Part shown: one piece after another, positions 8,201-16,128 of the stretch
Numbering within the stretch: the stretch's first letter is position 1
How the letters are laid out: each line of letters begins with the position of its first letter
Origin: Chitinophagales bacterium
GTDB lineage: Bacteria; Bacteroidota; Bacteroidia; Chitinophagales; BACL12
Direction: 5' to 3'
Length of the DNA stretch: 41,131 bases
Assembly: GCA_014380545.1 (NCBI GenBank)
Contig: JACMJP010000092.1
Location: 1 to 41,131 of the forward strand
The notes under the pieces: generated by a model
What the model saw: the letters and a program-made list of their open reading frames with translations, nothing else
The model's database searches: none
Told to the model about the DNA's origin: nothing
Program-made: the position numbers and the translations under genes

Positions 8201-10819
8201 TTGAAAAGTAAAATTTTATACAGTACAACTTCAATTTTAATTCTTTTTATTCTTTCAGGATGTGCATCCGGGAAAAAGTCAAACTTTATTAGCAGGGGAT
8301 ACCACAATATGACTGCTTATAACAACGGATATTTCAATGCAAAAATATCTATGAAGGAAAATGAGGAAATATTTAACACTACCATTGAAGACGATTACAC
8401 AACTATTCTTCCCGTTTTTAAATATCCTGATGATGCGGCTGCCCAAAGTGTACAGGCGGGCATGGATGAGATCATCAAAAAAAACTCTATAGCCATTCAG
8501 TTACATCCGAAAAGCAAATGGGTGGACGATAGTTATTTTTTAATAGGCAAAGCAAATTTTTATAAACATAATTATACAGAGGCGCTCACATCATTTCAAT
8601 ATGTCATAAGCGAATATTCAACTACAAAGAAGAAAAAAAAGAAGAAAAAAAAGGATGATGTAGAAATGAGCATAATTGAAAAATTGCGGCATCAGCCTGT
8701 GCATAATGAATCCAGTTTATGGGTGGTGCGCACTTTAATTGAAATGAAAGAATACAATTCGGCCAATACTGCATTGAGTGTAATTAAAGGCAGTTCAAAA
8801 TTTCCTGAAATATTGTTAGGCGAATTATATGCAGTAGAAGCTGATGCAAATATTAAACAGGGAATGTTAGCGGCGGCAATTGAACCACTTGAAAAAAGTA
8901 TAGCGAACACAAATGATAAAACAACGAGGGCGAGATATCATTTTATTTTATCTCAGCTTTATCAAACAGTAGAGGATGATGCTAAAGCCTTGGATGAATT
9001 AAAAAAAGTTATTGATCTGAAGCCGGACTACAAAATGGATTTTTATGCAAGATTAGGTATTGCAACTCTTTTATTAGATAATTATAGCACTTCCGGTGAA
9101 GGCACAATTAAAATGCTGAGTGAAATGCTGAAGCAGGAAAAGTATAAAGAGTTTTACAGCTTATTATACAATATTCTTGCAGGAATTGAAACGGCAAAAA
9201 AGAATACAGATGCTGCAGTAGAATATTTAAGTCTTGCGGTGCGCAGCGAAGATGCTGATGGCTTACAAAAAGCAATTGCATATATGCAATTGGGTGATAT
9301 AAATTATACGGCAATCGAATACATTAAAGCATATAATTATTACGACAGCAGTTTAATTTCACTTCCTAAAGATCATGAACGTTATCCCGGAATTGTTTTG
9401 CGCAGGGATGGATTAAACGACCTTGTAAAAGAGTTGCAGATCATTGAAACAGAAAAAAAATTACAATATTTTGCTACACTCTCAGATAAAGCATTGGAAT
9501 CAGAATTGGCAAAAATGATCCCCGAAGAGGACAGTAATGATCCCGGCCAGGAATTTCTGGATGATAACACAACAGAAACGACAACCAATGTAACAGCAGG
9601 TTCAACATTTTATTTTTATGATGCCTCTATGCGATCAAGAGGATATAGCGAATTTAAAAAAGCATATGGTAATCGTAAATTAGAAGATAACTGGAGAAGA
9701 AGTGATAAGACATCAGGCAGCTATTCCGAAGAGGAAACAACTGCAGCTAATATTGACACTGTGGCAATAGGCGAAACAATTGACCTTTCAAAAAGTAATA
9801 TTACCAGAGATGAAATTCTTGCAAGTATCCCGAGAACAGATGAACAAAAGGCTGCATCAAATGCGAGAATAGCTATTGCTTTATATAATGCGGGAGGGAT
9901 ATACAAAACAAATTTTGAAAATATTACAAAAGCAAAGGAAAATTTTACGGAGAATATAAATCAATATCCTAAAAATGGTTTAGAGTTACAATCACTATAT
10001 CAGATGTATTTGTTAAGTGATGGAAGTAAAAAGGAAGAATATAAAAATGCTATTCTTTCAAATTATCCAGGGAGTTTATTTGCAAATATTATTAATGATC
10101 ATGATTACATCAGTAAACAAAATAAAAAAGATGTTGCCGTAGAATCATATTACTATACTGCTTATGAAAAATATCAAATGGACTCAATAAATGAATTAAC
10201 GCTCATGCTGCTCAGCGTTGATAGTTTATTTAAAACAAATCCATTAAAACCAAAGTTTGATATGCTTTCTGCATTAGTACTGGCTAAACAAAATAAAACA
10301 GATGAATTTGTAACAGCATTACAGGGAGTAGCAAAAAAATATGCAACAGATGAAGTTGGAATAAAAGCAAAAGAAATTCTTTCCTCAATGGGCAGGGGAG
10401 ATAAGGAAGAGAAGAAAGATGAAGTGATGCCGCCAACATATACATTTAAAAAAGAGGAAGAACAATATTTTGTTGCTGTATTAAATGAAACAGGAAAAAC
10501 GGCATCTGACCTCAAGACAAACATCGCAAATTTTAATGGTGTAAATTTCAGTTTAATGACACTGAAAGTAAGTTCATTGTTGCTCGGGAAAGAAAAAACG
10601 CTGGTGATGGTGAAATCATTTAAAAATGTGGAAGAAGCAATGAATTATTATAATACAATTATTAATGATGGAGATGTAACTAAAAATGTTATAACAGAGG
10701 AATTAACATACTTCGTTATCTCCAAATCCAATTATATACAATTTTATAAAAACAAAGATGTTGAAATGTATGAATTGTTTTTTGACGAAAATTATTTTAA
10801 CGAGGAAGAAGACGAATGA
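8201..10819 (+). CDS. sprE: SprE/PorW-like T9SS periplasmic lipoprotein with TPR repeats
   Basis: SprE (PorW) is an outer-membrane-associated lipoprotein required for type IX secretion; in Porphyromonas it links PorN/PorK rings to the Sov translocon. This 872-residue protein begins at TTG (8201), the only start between the upstream in-frame TAA at 8186 and the signal peptide. The lipobox is L18-S-G-C21. The family-typical N-terminus follows (SRGYHNMTAYNNGYFNAK ... ILPVFKYPD), then TPR-like helices (about 110-400) and a C-terminal region with periodic short motifs (FVAVLNETGKTASDLK). A run of nine lysines occupies residues 143-151. Its stop overlaps the PBP1A start by four bases (ATGA), so the two are translationally coupled. 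Confidence 0.9.
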   Translation: MKSKILYSTTSILILFILSGCASGKKSNFISRGYHNMTAYNNGYFNAKISMKENEEIFNTTIEDDYTTILPVFKYPDDAAAQSVQAGMDEIIKKNSIAIQLHPKSKWVDDSYFLIGKANFYKHNYTEALTSFQYVISEYSTTKKKKKKKKKDDVEMSIIEKLRHQPVHNESSLWVVRTLIEMKEYNSANTALSVIKGSSKFPEILLGELYAVEADANIKQGMLAAAIEPLEKSIANTNDKTTRARYHFILSQLYQTVEDDAKALDELKKVIDLKPDYKMDFYARLGIATLLLDNYSTSGEGTIKMLSEMLKQEKYKEFYSLLYNILAGIETAKKNTDAAVEYLSLAVRSEDADGLQKAIAYMQLGDINYTAIEYIKAYNYYDSSLISLPKDHERYPGIVLRRDGLNDLVKELQIIETEKKLQYFATLSDKALESELAKMIPEEDSNDPGQEFLDDNTTETTTNVTAGSTFYFYDASMRSRGYSEFKKAYGNRKLEDNWRRSDKTSGSYSEEETTAANIDTVAIGETIDLSKSNITRDEILASIPRTDEQKAASNARIAIALYNAGGIYKTNFENITKAKENFTENINQYPKNGLELQSLYQMYLLSDGSKKEEYKNAILSNYPGSLFANIINDHDYISKQNKKDVAVESYYYTAYEKYQMDSINELTLMLLSVDSLFKTNPLKPKFDMLSALVLAKQNKTDEFVTALQGVAKKYATDEVGIKAKEILSSMGRGDKEEKKDEVMPPTYTFKKEEEQYFVAVLNETGKTASDLKTNIANFNGVNFSLMTLKVSSLLLGKEKTLVMVKSFKNVEEAMNYYNTIINDGDVTKNVITEELTYFVISKSNYIQFYKNKDVEMYELFFDENYFNEEEDE

Positions 10820-13110
10820 CATTTAAACAACAGTATTCACGATACAGTAAATACAATCGCTGGTTTTGGCGTATTTTTTTTGGAGGATTAACACTGCTCA
10901 CATTTTTTATTCTGCTTTTATCATTTGGTGTATTTGGTAAATTGCCTTCATTTGAGGAATTGGAAAATCCGCAGAGTTATCTTGCAACGCAAATTCTTTC
11001 CAGCGATGGAGAATTATTGGGAAGATATTATAAAGAAAACAGAACAAACGTTTCTTACCAGGATATTCCACCTTATTTAATTGACGCATTAATTTCAACC
11101 GAAGACAAACGATTTTACGATCATTCAGGAATTGATGCAAAAAGTTTGGGCAGGGTAATTTTTAAAACAATTATCCTGAACCAGGAACAAAGCGGCGGGG
11201 GAAGTACTATAACACAGCAGCTTGCAAAAAATTTATATGGAAGACCAAGTGCTGATCATATTTTTTCACTTGGTTTAATAAAAATAAAAGAATGGGTTAC
11301 TGCATCAAAACTTGAACGCCGTTATACAAAAGAGGAAATTATAACCATGTACCTGAATACTGTAGAATATATTTATGATGCTCATGGTGTTCAAACTGCA
11401 GCAAAAACATTTTTTAATAAATCGGTTGATTCCCTTTCTGTTAATGAAGCGGCAGTATTAGTGGGCATGGTAAAAAATCCTTCATTATATAATCCTATTA
11501 AACATCCTGAAAATGCTTTCGACAGAAAAAATACAGTGCTTGCATTGATGCAGCAAAATGGGAAATTAAGTGAAGCAGATTTTAAAAAATTTAAAGAAGA
11601 TAAAATTGATATCAGCAAATTTAAAAGACAGGATCATAAAAGTGGTGATGCAACTTATTTCAGAGAATATTTGCGTTTGTGGTTATCTGATTGGTGTAAA
11701 AAAAATCCGAAACTGGATGGAACAGAATGGGATATTTACAAAGATGGATTAAGAGTATATACAACACTAAATGCCGATATGCAGCATTATGCCGAACAGG
11801 CAAGTGCAGAATGGCTTACAAAATTGCAAAAATCATTTAATGATCACTGGAAAGGAAATAAATATGAACCGTGGAATTTTCCTTACTCAGGAAGAACGCA
11901 ACCTGATTTAATTGACGATGCTGTGAAAGGCAGCGAAAGATATTATCAATTAAAAAAACAGGGATTAAAAGAAAGTGAGATCATGGAAAATTTTAATACT
12001 CCAATTAAAATGACTGTGTTCACCTGGAAAAATAAATTGCATGACCTCGATACAATAATGAGCCCTTACGATTCAATTAAATATGCAAAAAAATTATTGC
12101 ACCCGGGTTTCATGGCAATAGACCCGCATACTGGTGAAATAAAAGCATGGGTTGGTGGAATTGACATGCGTTATTTTCAGTTAGATCATGTAAACCCGCA
12201 TACAAAAAGACAAGTAGGTTCTACATTTAAACCATTTGTTTATACCGCCGCAATTGCAGATAAAGGATTTTCTCCATGCCAGCAGGTTCCTAATTTACCG
12301 GTAACATTTGAGCGGGGGAAAAAATGGGGATTATTGAGCGACTGGACACCAAAAAATTCTGATGGCAGTTCAGGTGGTATGCTCACATTAAGTATGGGTC
12401 TCGGAAAATCAGTAAATACAATTACAGCATATTTGTTAAGGGAAGTGGGCATTCAGCCTGTAATTGATCTTTCAAAAAATATGGGTATTGAAAGCGAAAT
12501 TCCTTTTCAGCCATCAATTTGTTTAGGGGCAACTGATATTTCTGTGTATGAAATGACCGCAGCTTACACAGCTTATGCAAATAAAGGTGTTGCTGTACGA
12601 CCAATTTTTGTTTCAAGAATTGAAGACAGAAACGGAAATATTATTGTTGAATTTCCTGTAAAAAAAGTGGAGGTAATGCGGGAAGAAATTGCAAGTGTTA
12701 TGCTCACGATGCTGGAATATGTAATCGATCATGGAACAGGGCAGCGTTTAAGAAGAACTGAATACGGCGGCATTACCAGTGAAGTGGCAGGTAAAACCGG
12801 TACTACGCAGGAAAATACAGATGGCTGGTTTATGGGCATGACCCCACAATTGGTATGTGGTGTTTGGGTTGGTGCTGATGATCCTGTTGTGCATTTCCGC
12901 TCCACCTCTTTAGGGCAAGGGGCAAACATGGCGCTTCCTATTTATGGTTTATTTATGCGCAAAGTATATAATGATAAAAGTCTTGGTATAGATGCTAATG
13001 CGAAATTCCCTCCCTTCACCGGCGAAAAAACAATAGAACTCGACTGCACAAAATATGCAACCGCTGATGATAATGTATATGATGATATTATGGAAGGGTA
13101 TGATGAATAA
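10816..13110 (+). CDS. mrcA: Class A penicillin-binding protein 1A (transglycosylase/transpeptidase)
   Basis: This bifunctional peptidoglycan synthase has 764 residues. It has a short cytoplasmic N-terminus, one transmembrane helix (about 17-40), a GT51 glycosyltransferase domain (about 58-235) with catalytic Glu96 in ISTEDKRFYDH and the GGGSTITQQLAKNL motif, and a penicillin-binding transpeptidase domain (about 425-720). The transpeptidase motifs are S469-T-F-K472, S532-V-N and K660-T-G-T. All key residues are intact. The ATG start overlaps the sprE stop (ATGA), so the gene is co-expressed with a T9SS component. It converges with a small minus-strand gene 14 bp downstream. Confidence 0.96.
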   Translation: MTFKQQYSRYSKYNRWFWRIFFGGLTLLTFFILLLSFGVFGKLPSFEELENPQSYLATQILSSDGELLGRYYKENRTNVSYQDIPPYLIDALISTEDKRFYDHSGIDAKSLGRVIFKTIILNQEQSGGGSTITQQLAKNLYGRPSADHIFSLGLIKIKEWVTASKLERRYTKEEIITMYLNTVEYIYDAHGVQTAAKTFFNKSVDSLSVNEAAVLVGMVKNPSLYNPIKHPENAFDRKNTVLALMQQNGKLSEADFKKFKEDKIDISKFKRQDHKSGDATYFREYLRLWLSDWCKKNPKLDGTEWDIYKDGLRVYTTLNADMQHYAEQASAEWLTKLQKSFNDHWKGNKYEPWNFPYSGRTQPDLIDDAVKGSERYYQLKKQGLKESEIMENFNTPIKMTVFTWKNKLHDLDTIMSPYDSIKYAKKLLHPGFMAIDPHTGEIKAWVGGIDMRYFQLDHVNPHTKRQVGSTFKPFVYTAAIADKGFSPCQQVPNLPVTFERGKKWGLLSDWTPKNSDGSSGGMLTLSMGLGKSVNTITAYLLREVGIQPVIDLSKNMGIESEIPFQPSICLGATDISVYEMTAAYTAYANKGVAVRPIFVSRIEDRNGNIIVEFPVKKVEVMREEIASVMLTMLEYVIDHGTGQRLRRTEYGGITSEVAGKTGTTQENTDGWFMGMTPQLVCGVWVGADDPVVHFRSTSLGQGANMALPIYGLFMRKVYNDKSLGIDANAKFPPFTGEKTIELDCTKYATADDNVYDDIMEGYDE

Positions 13111-13124
13111 ATTGTTTGCTACTA

Positions 13125-13514
13125 TCATTCTGTCCTGGACAATTCAAATTGATAATGCTTTTCATAGTCTGTCCATTGACCTAAGATTTTATTATTTGCT
13201 AACGTTCCAACAAATTGCTCCTTTTTATTTTCACTTGCATAAAAGGCATCCATAATAATGTGATTATCTTTTAAACTTCCTTTAACCGGAATAGGAATAT
13301 CATATTTAGTGTATTTATAAAACCCTGTAATTTCATTTTCAACAACACTAATTTCTAATTCAATTGGTATGGATTTATTAATAGATCCAAAAAATGATAG
13401 CTTGTCCATGGCGTCAGGATGATTTCTTAAATTGAAATCAGCAAAGAGTGCCACCACACCTGTAACAGTAGTTATTAGTGTGCATATTAATGCTATTTTT
13501 TTGCCGCTAACCAT
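13125..13514 (-). CDS. Small exported or membrane-anchored protein of unknown function
   Basis: The product has 129 residues. The N-terminus (MVSGKKIALICTLITTVTGVV) is one hydrophobic helix that could be a signal anchor or uncleaved signal peptide. The remainder (about 45-129) looks beta-rich, with a pattern of ITGFYKYTKYDIPIPVKGSL, a mid-region DAFY, then FVGTLANNKILGQWTD. That alternation (G-x-Y-x-Y ... P-x-G-x-L ... F-x-G ... G-x-W) is seen in small Bacteroidota and proteobacterial proteins of unknown role. I do not recognise a named function. It has its own promoter (13549-13579), overlapped by a dyad motif also found ahead of the 618-codon gene, suggesting shared regulation. It converges with the PBP1A gene. 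Confidence 0.75.
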   Translation of the reverse strand: MVSGKKIALICTLITTVTGVVALFADFNLRNHPDAMDKLSFFGSINKSIPIELEISVVENEITGFYKYTKYDIPIPVKGSLKDNHIIMDAFYASENKKEQFVGTLANNKILGQWTDYEKHYQFELSRTE

Positions 13515-13548
13515 ATATGCATTATAAAAAGTAATTCAAGTCAATACA

Positions 13549-13579
13549 CAAATTTATTCTAACCCATGACTAAAATCAA
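13549..13579 (-). promoter_or_regulatory. Promoter of the 129-codon gene (TTG-N20-TAnnTTTG)
   Basis: Read on the minus strand, taaatttg (13556-13549) matches the Bacteroidota -7 box. The -33 TTG (13579-13577) lies exactly 20 bases upstream. The start codon is at 13514, leaving a leader of about 28 nt. The -33 TTG lies within the conserved 42-bp motif at 13573-13614. Confidence 0.6.
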
Positions 13580-13614
13580 TCTCCAATATCAGTGATTTAT
13601 TTGATCTAAGAAAT
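13573..13614 (-). promoter_or_regulatory. Shared dyad motif, copy 1 (putative operator)
   Basis: This 42-bp stretch matches 15715-15755 at about 34 positions. The left half aaatcaatctcc and the tail aagaaat are well conserved; the right arm is degenerate in this copy. It sits directly upstream of and overlapping the -33 element of the 129-codon gene, in the same orientation and register as copy 2. Confidence 0.55.
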
Positions 13615-13663
13615 TTTGGCCTGGTATGAATTATTATCTTCACTAATTGAACAAAAGATAATT

Positions 13664-13697
13664 TTCAGCAGAGTCTTATTTAAATGACTCTGCTGAA
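13664..13697 (-). terminator. Hairpin terminator after the 618-codon gene
   Basis: There is a perfect 12-bp inverted repeat (ttcagcagagtc at 13664-13675, gactctgctgaa at 13686-13697) with a 10-nt loop, starting 16 nt past the stop codon of the minus-strand gene. The following U-tract is weak, but the stem is strong. It separates the gene from the promoter region of the 129-codon gene. Confidence 0.7.
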
Positions 13698-13712
13698 ACT
13701 GAAACCATTATT

Positions 13713-15569
13713 TTAACTTTTACAGAAAGACAACCAATCCTCAATATTGCTATGTTGATTTTCTCCATTTGTTAGTTTTAATTCCACAGACATTATAACT
13801 GTGTAGGCACATTTACTTAAAGTATTTACCGGAACTAAAATGGGATTATGCAATTCAGTGGCTGTTCCAAATGTTTCAACGACTGAACTGACTGGAGTTA
13901 CATTTTCAATAGAATAAGGTCCACCGGGTCCATATAAAGTAAGGCTAACTGCACCCATATTTGGATTAGCAGCTGTATAATTTACATGTATTGCATTCGT
14001 GATAAGTGTGCAACCAGTTCCGCCGCCACCGCCTATCATTTCCTGAATATCTATGCAGGCGACGCCCATCTCATTAGAAATCTGCGGCATCCAAGAACCA
14101 AACTGCGGTACATTTTGATACTCTGTATTAAACATGGCAACTGGATTGGAAACTCCCGCTGTTACTTCTGTAGCAGGGTTACCTACCTGGCGTTTTCTCA
14201 TTCGTATTTTAAAAAATCTGTTTTGTTGAAGAGGAGCTATTGTAGTTGTGGATTGCCCTTGTATCAAGCCCGCCATGTTTAGCACAGCACCATTCAATTT
14301 AGATGTATCAAGACCCAATAACGGTCCGTTAATATTAGGTGCAAAATTGCTCGCTTGTGGCACTGCAATCCATCCGCCTGGATCTACACCGTTGCTTGCA
14401 CCTACAATATAGTCATCTATTATTACAGGATTCATGGGGTCACCAGTAAGTGTATAAAAAGTACCTATTACAGCATCGCACATTTGCGGGGCTAATACTT
14501 TTTTCCATATCCCTATTTCAGCTCCACCAGGACCACTAGTTTCAATTGTATCAAAGCTGTATTCCATTGCCACCCCATTTAATTTTTGGTTGAGGTTACC
14601 CCGCAATTTAATGCAACTGTAAAATGCCTGTCCGGCAGGGGTTTTTCCTGTAGCTAATGCAATTACATTTGGATTACCGCTGGCAATAATCTCATTTATA
14701 AAATGGTTTCCATTGTTTCCAATCTTTGTGAAAGAAGCCGGGATGGGGTCAGGGATAATCTCTATGTCTTTCAAACACAATTCGACACAAAGGCAATAAC
14801 CTACATTATTTCTACGGTTAGCGGCTGTTTCTCCCTGTATGGATAAGCCATTGTATTCGTATTTAAAATATACATCCGGTCCGCTGTTAAAAGTGAGTGA
14901 AACAGGATCTGTTTCAACATTTATCCAGGGCGATAAAAATGTTTGTTTAAAATCAATTGATGTGTAATCAATCCGGAAATGCCCATTAGCATCTGTTATA
15001 GCGCTGCCAAGGTTATCATCCGTTAAAAAATCAGCATCATATGCCGTTATTTTTACATTTGGAATAGGTGTTTTAGTGCCACAAACATACATGTGCCCAC
15101 ATATTACCCAGGCATCAAAATAATATCCCCGAATATAGCACCACCATCTTCCTGTTATGCAATATTCCCATTGATAGTAATAGCTTTCTCTTTCTTTATC
15201 TATTCTCCATTGCGGGTATACAGTGGTAAGATGAAATTGCAAAGGCTCTTTACGGGGTTTGGGTGGTGTACGAGGTACAGTGCCGCAAATAAAGTCAATA
15301 TCAAAAGCTGTTTTACTGTACTTTTCATCCAGTACAAATTCGAAGTTGCCCTTTTCATCGGTTTTTGTAGTGGCAATAAGTAAATCTTTTCTTGCAGCGC
15401 TTTCTTCTTTTGTAACTAAGCGAAAAGTGTCTTTGGTGCTCGCAACTGTATTTTCGACTACCCTTTCTTTTTGCCAGGGCAGGTAGAGAAGTACTTCTAT
15501 ACCATAAAGTGGTTCAGTGCAATCTTCGCAGAGATAACCGCAGAGGGAGCCTTTAAATCTGTATTTCAT
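13713..15569 (-). CDS. Large transthyretin-like beta-domain protein without signal peptide, unknown function
   Basis: I do not recognise a named family for this 618-residue protein. Residues 1-110 look like a carboxypeptidase-regulatory/transthyretin-like fold opening with a Cys-rich CGYLCEDCTEPLYGIEVLLY segment, then ATTKTDEKGNFEFVL. After a Trp/Tyr/Cys-rich stretch (about 125-165), a second transthyretin-like domain follows: PIPNVKITAYDADF, LTDDNLGSAITDANGHFRIDY. Residues about 285-520 form an unassigned region, a GGGGG linker comes next, and a beta-rich C-terminal domain ends in WLSFCKS. No signal peptide, transmembrane helix or T9SS sorting domain is visible, which is odd for such cysteine-rich beta domains. 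The promoter with a dyad motif (15691-15755) matches that of the neighbouring 129-codon gene. Confidence 0.8.
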   Translation of the reverse strand: MKYRFKGSLCGYLCEDCTEPLYGIEVLLYLPWQKERVVENTVASTKDTFRLVTKEESAARKDLLIATTKTDEKGNFEFVLDEKYSKTAFDIDFICGTVPRTPPKPRKEPLQFHLTTVYPQWRIDKERESYYYQWEYCITGRWWCYIRGYYFDAWVICGHMYVCGTKTPIPNVKITAYDADFLTDDNLGSAITDANGHFRIDYTSIDFKQTFLSPWINVETDPVSLTFNSGPDVYFKYEYNGLSIQGETAANRRNNVGYCLCVELCLKDIEIIPDPIPASFTKIGNNGNHFINEIIASGNPNVIALATGKTPAGQAFYSCIKLRGNLNQKLNGVAMEYSFDTIETSGPGGAEIGIWKKVLAPQMCDAVIGTFYTLTGDPMNPVIIDDYIVGASNGVDPGGWIAVPQASNFAPNINGPLLGLDTSKLNGAVLNMAGLIQGQSTTTIAPLQQNRFFKIRMRKRQVGNPATEVTAGVSNPVAMFNTEYQNVPQFGSWMPQISNEMGVACIDIQEMIGGGGGTGCTLITNAIHVNYTAANPNMGAVSLTLYGPGGPYSIENVTPVSSVVETFGTATELHNPILVPVNTLSKCAYTVIMSVELKLTNGENQHSNIEDWLSFCKS

Positions 15570-15690
15570 AATTTTAATTGTTATTTATTTTGCCTACTCT
15601 TTCAATACCGGATTTTCAGCTTCTTCCGTTTATAGCAATGCCTTATTAAGACTCTGCTATTAGACTTACATTTTAAATTTAATTTATTGC

Positions 15691-15721
15691 CAAAAATAAA
15701 CCGCTACTAAACCTAAATCAA
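15691..15721 (-). promoter_or_regulatory. Promoter of the 618-codon gene (TTG-N20-TAnnTTTG)
   Basis: On the minus strand, tatttttg (15698-15691) is a Bacteroidota -7 box and TTG (15721-15719) is the -33 element with a 20-nt spacer, the same spacing as the promoter at 13549-13579. The untranslated leader would be about 115 nt, to the ATG at 15569. Confidence 0.6.
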
Positions 15722-15755
15722 TCCCCAATAGTGGTGATTGATTTAACCAAGAAAT
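15715..15755 (-). promoter_or_regulatory. Shared dyad motif, copy 2 (putative operator)
   Basis: This is a near-perfect inverted repeat: aaatcaatcccc (15715-15726), a 6-nt spacer, and ggtgattgattt (15733-15744), matching at 11 of 12 arm positions. The tail aaccaagaaat continues the similarity to copy 1 (13573-13614). The arm overlaps the -33 TTG, the position expected for a dimeric regulator acting at the promoter. Confidence 0.6.
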
Positions 15756-15762
15756 AAATTAA

Positions 15763-15936
15763 AAGAAAAAAAAGAGTGAAAGCGAATTAGTAAAACATTT
15801 AGATTATCAAAGAGAAAATTTAAGAAACAAATTAAATCATCCGAACAATATTTTATCGCAGTACGAAGCTGAAAGGTTACTTTCTACAGTATTAACTGTA
15901 ATCACAGAAATGATAGAAGAGGTAACAGTGCATTAA
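15763..15936 (+). pseudogene. Startless short reading frame, possible gene remnant
   Basis: A 57-codon frame opens just after TAA at 15760 and ends at TAA (15934-15936). It has no ATG, GTG or TTG near its beginning. The translation looks protein-like: a Lys run, then SESELVKHLDYQRENLRNKL, and a helical tail LLSTVLTVITEMIEEVTVH. It could be the end of a decayed gene, or a gene frame-shifted in the A-rich run at 15761-15773. No family is recognised. Confidence 0.3.
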
Positions 15937-16076
15937 TAAAAAAAGACTTGTTGAACATGCAGGTGTTTAAAAAAATAATTATTCAAAATAATTTTAACTA
16001 GTAGTTTTCGAAATTCTTTTACGCAATAGTTTAGAATTAATTAAATTTATGGAAATCATTAAAAAAAAATAAAAAA
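15937..16076. other. AT-rich non-coding stretch
   Basis: Apart from the startless frame and promoter elements described for 15691-15936, nothing recognisable was seen between the 618-codon gene and the terminator at 16077. It is rich in A-tracts. Confidence 0.3.
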
Positions 16077-16103
16077 TCCCGGCAGATAAATAACCTGCCG
16101 GGA
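16077..16103 (-). terminator. Rho-independent terminator of the 16129-17706 gene
   Basis: The arms tcccggcag (16077-16085) and ctgccggga (16095-16103) form a 9-bp GC-rich stem with a 9-nt loop. On the minus strand it is followed by a long U-tract (the A-run at 16061-16076 on the plus strand). It lies 25 nt past the stop. Confidence 0.85.
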
Positions 16104-16128
16104 AAATATTATATAATTGAGTATTGTG

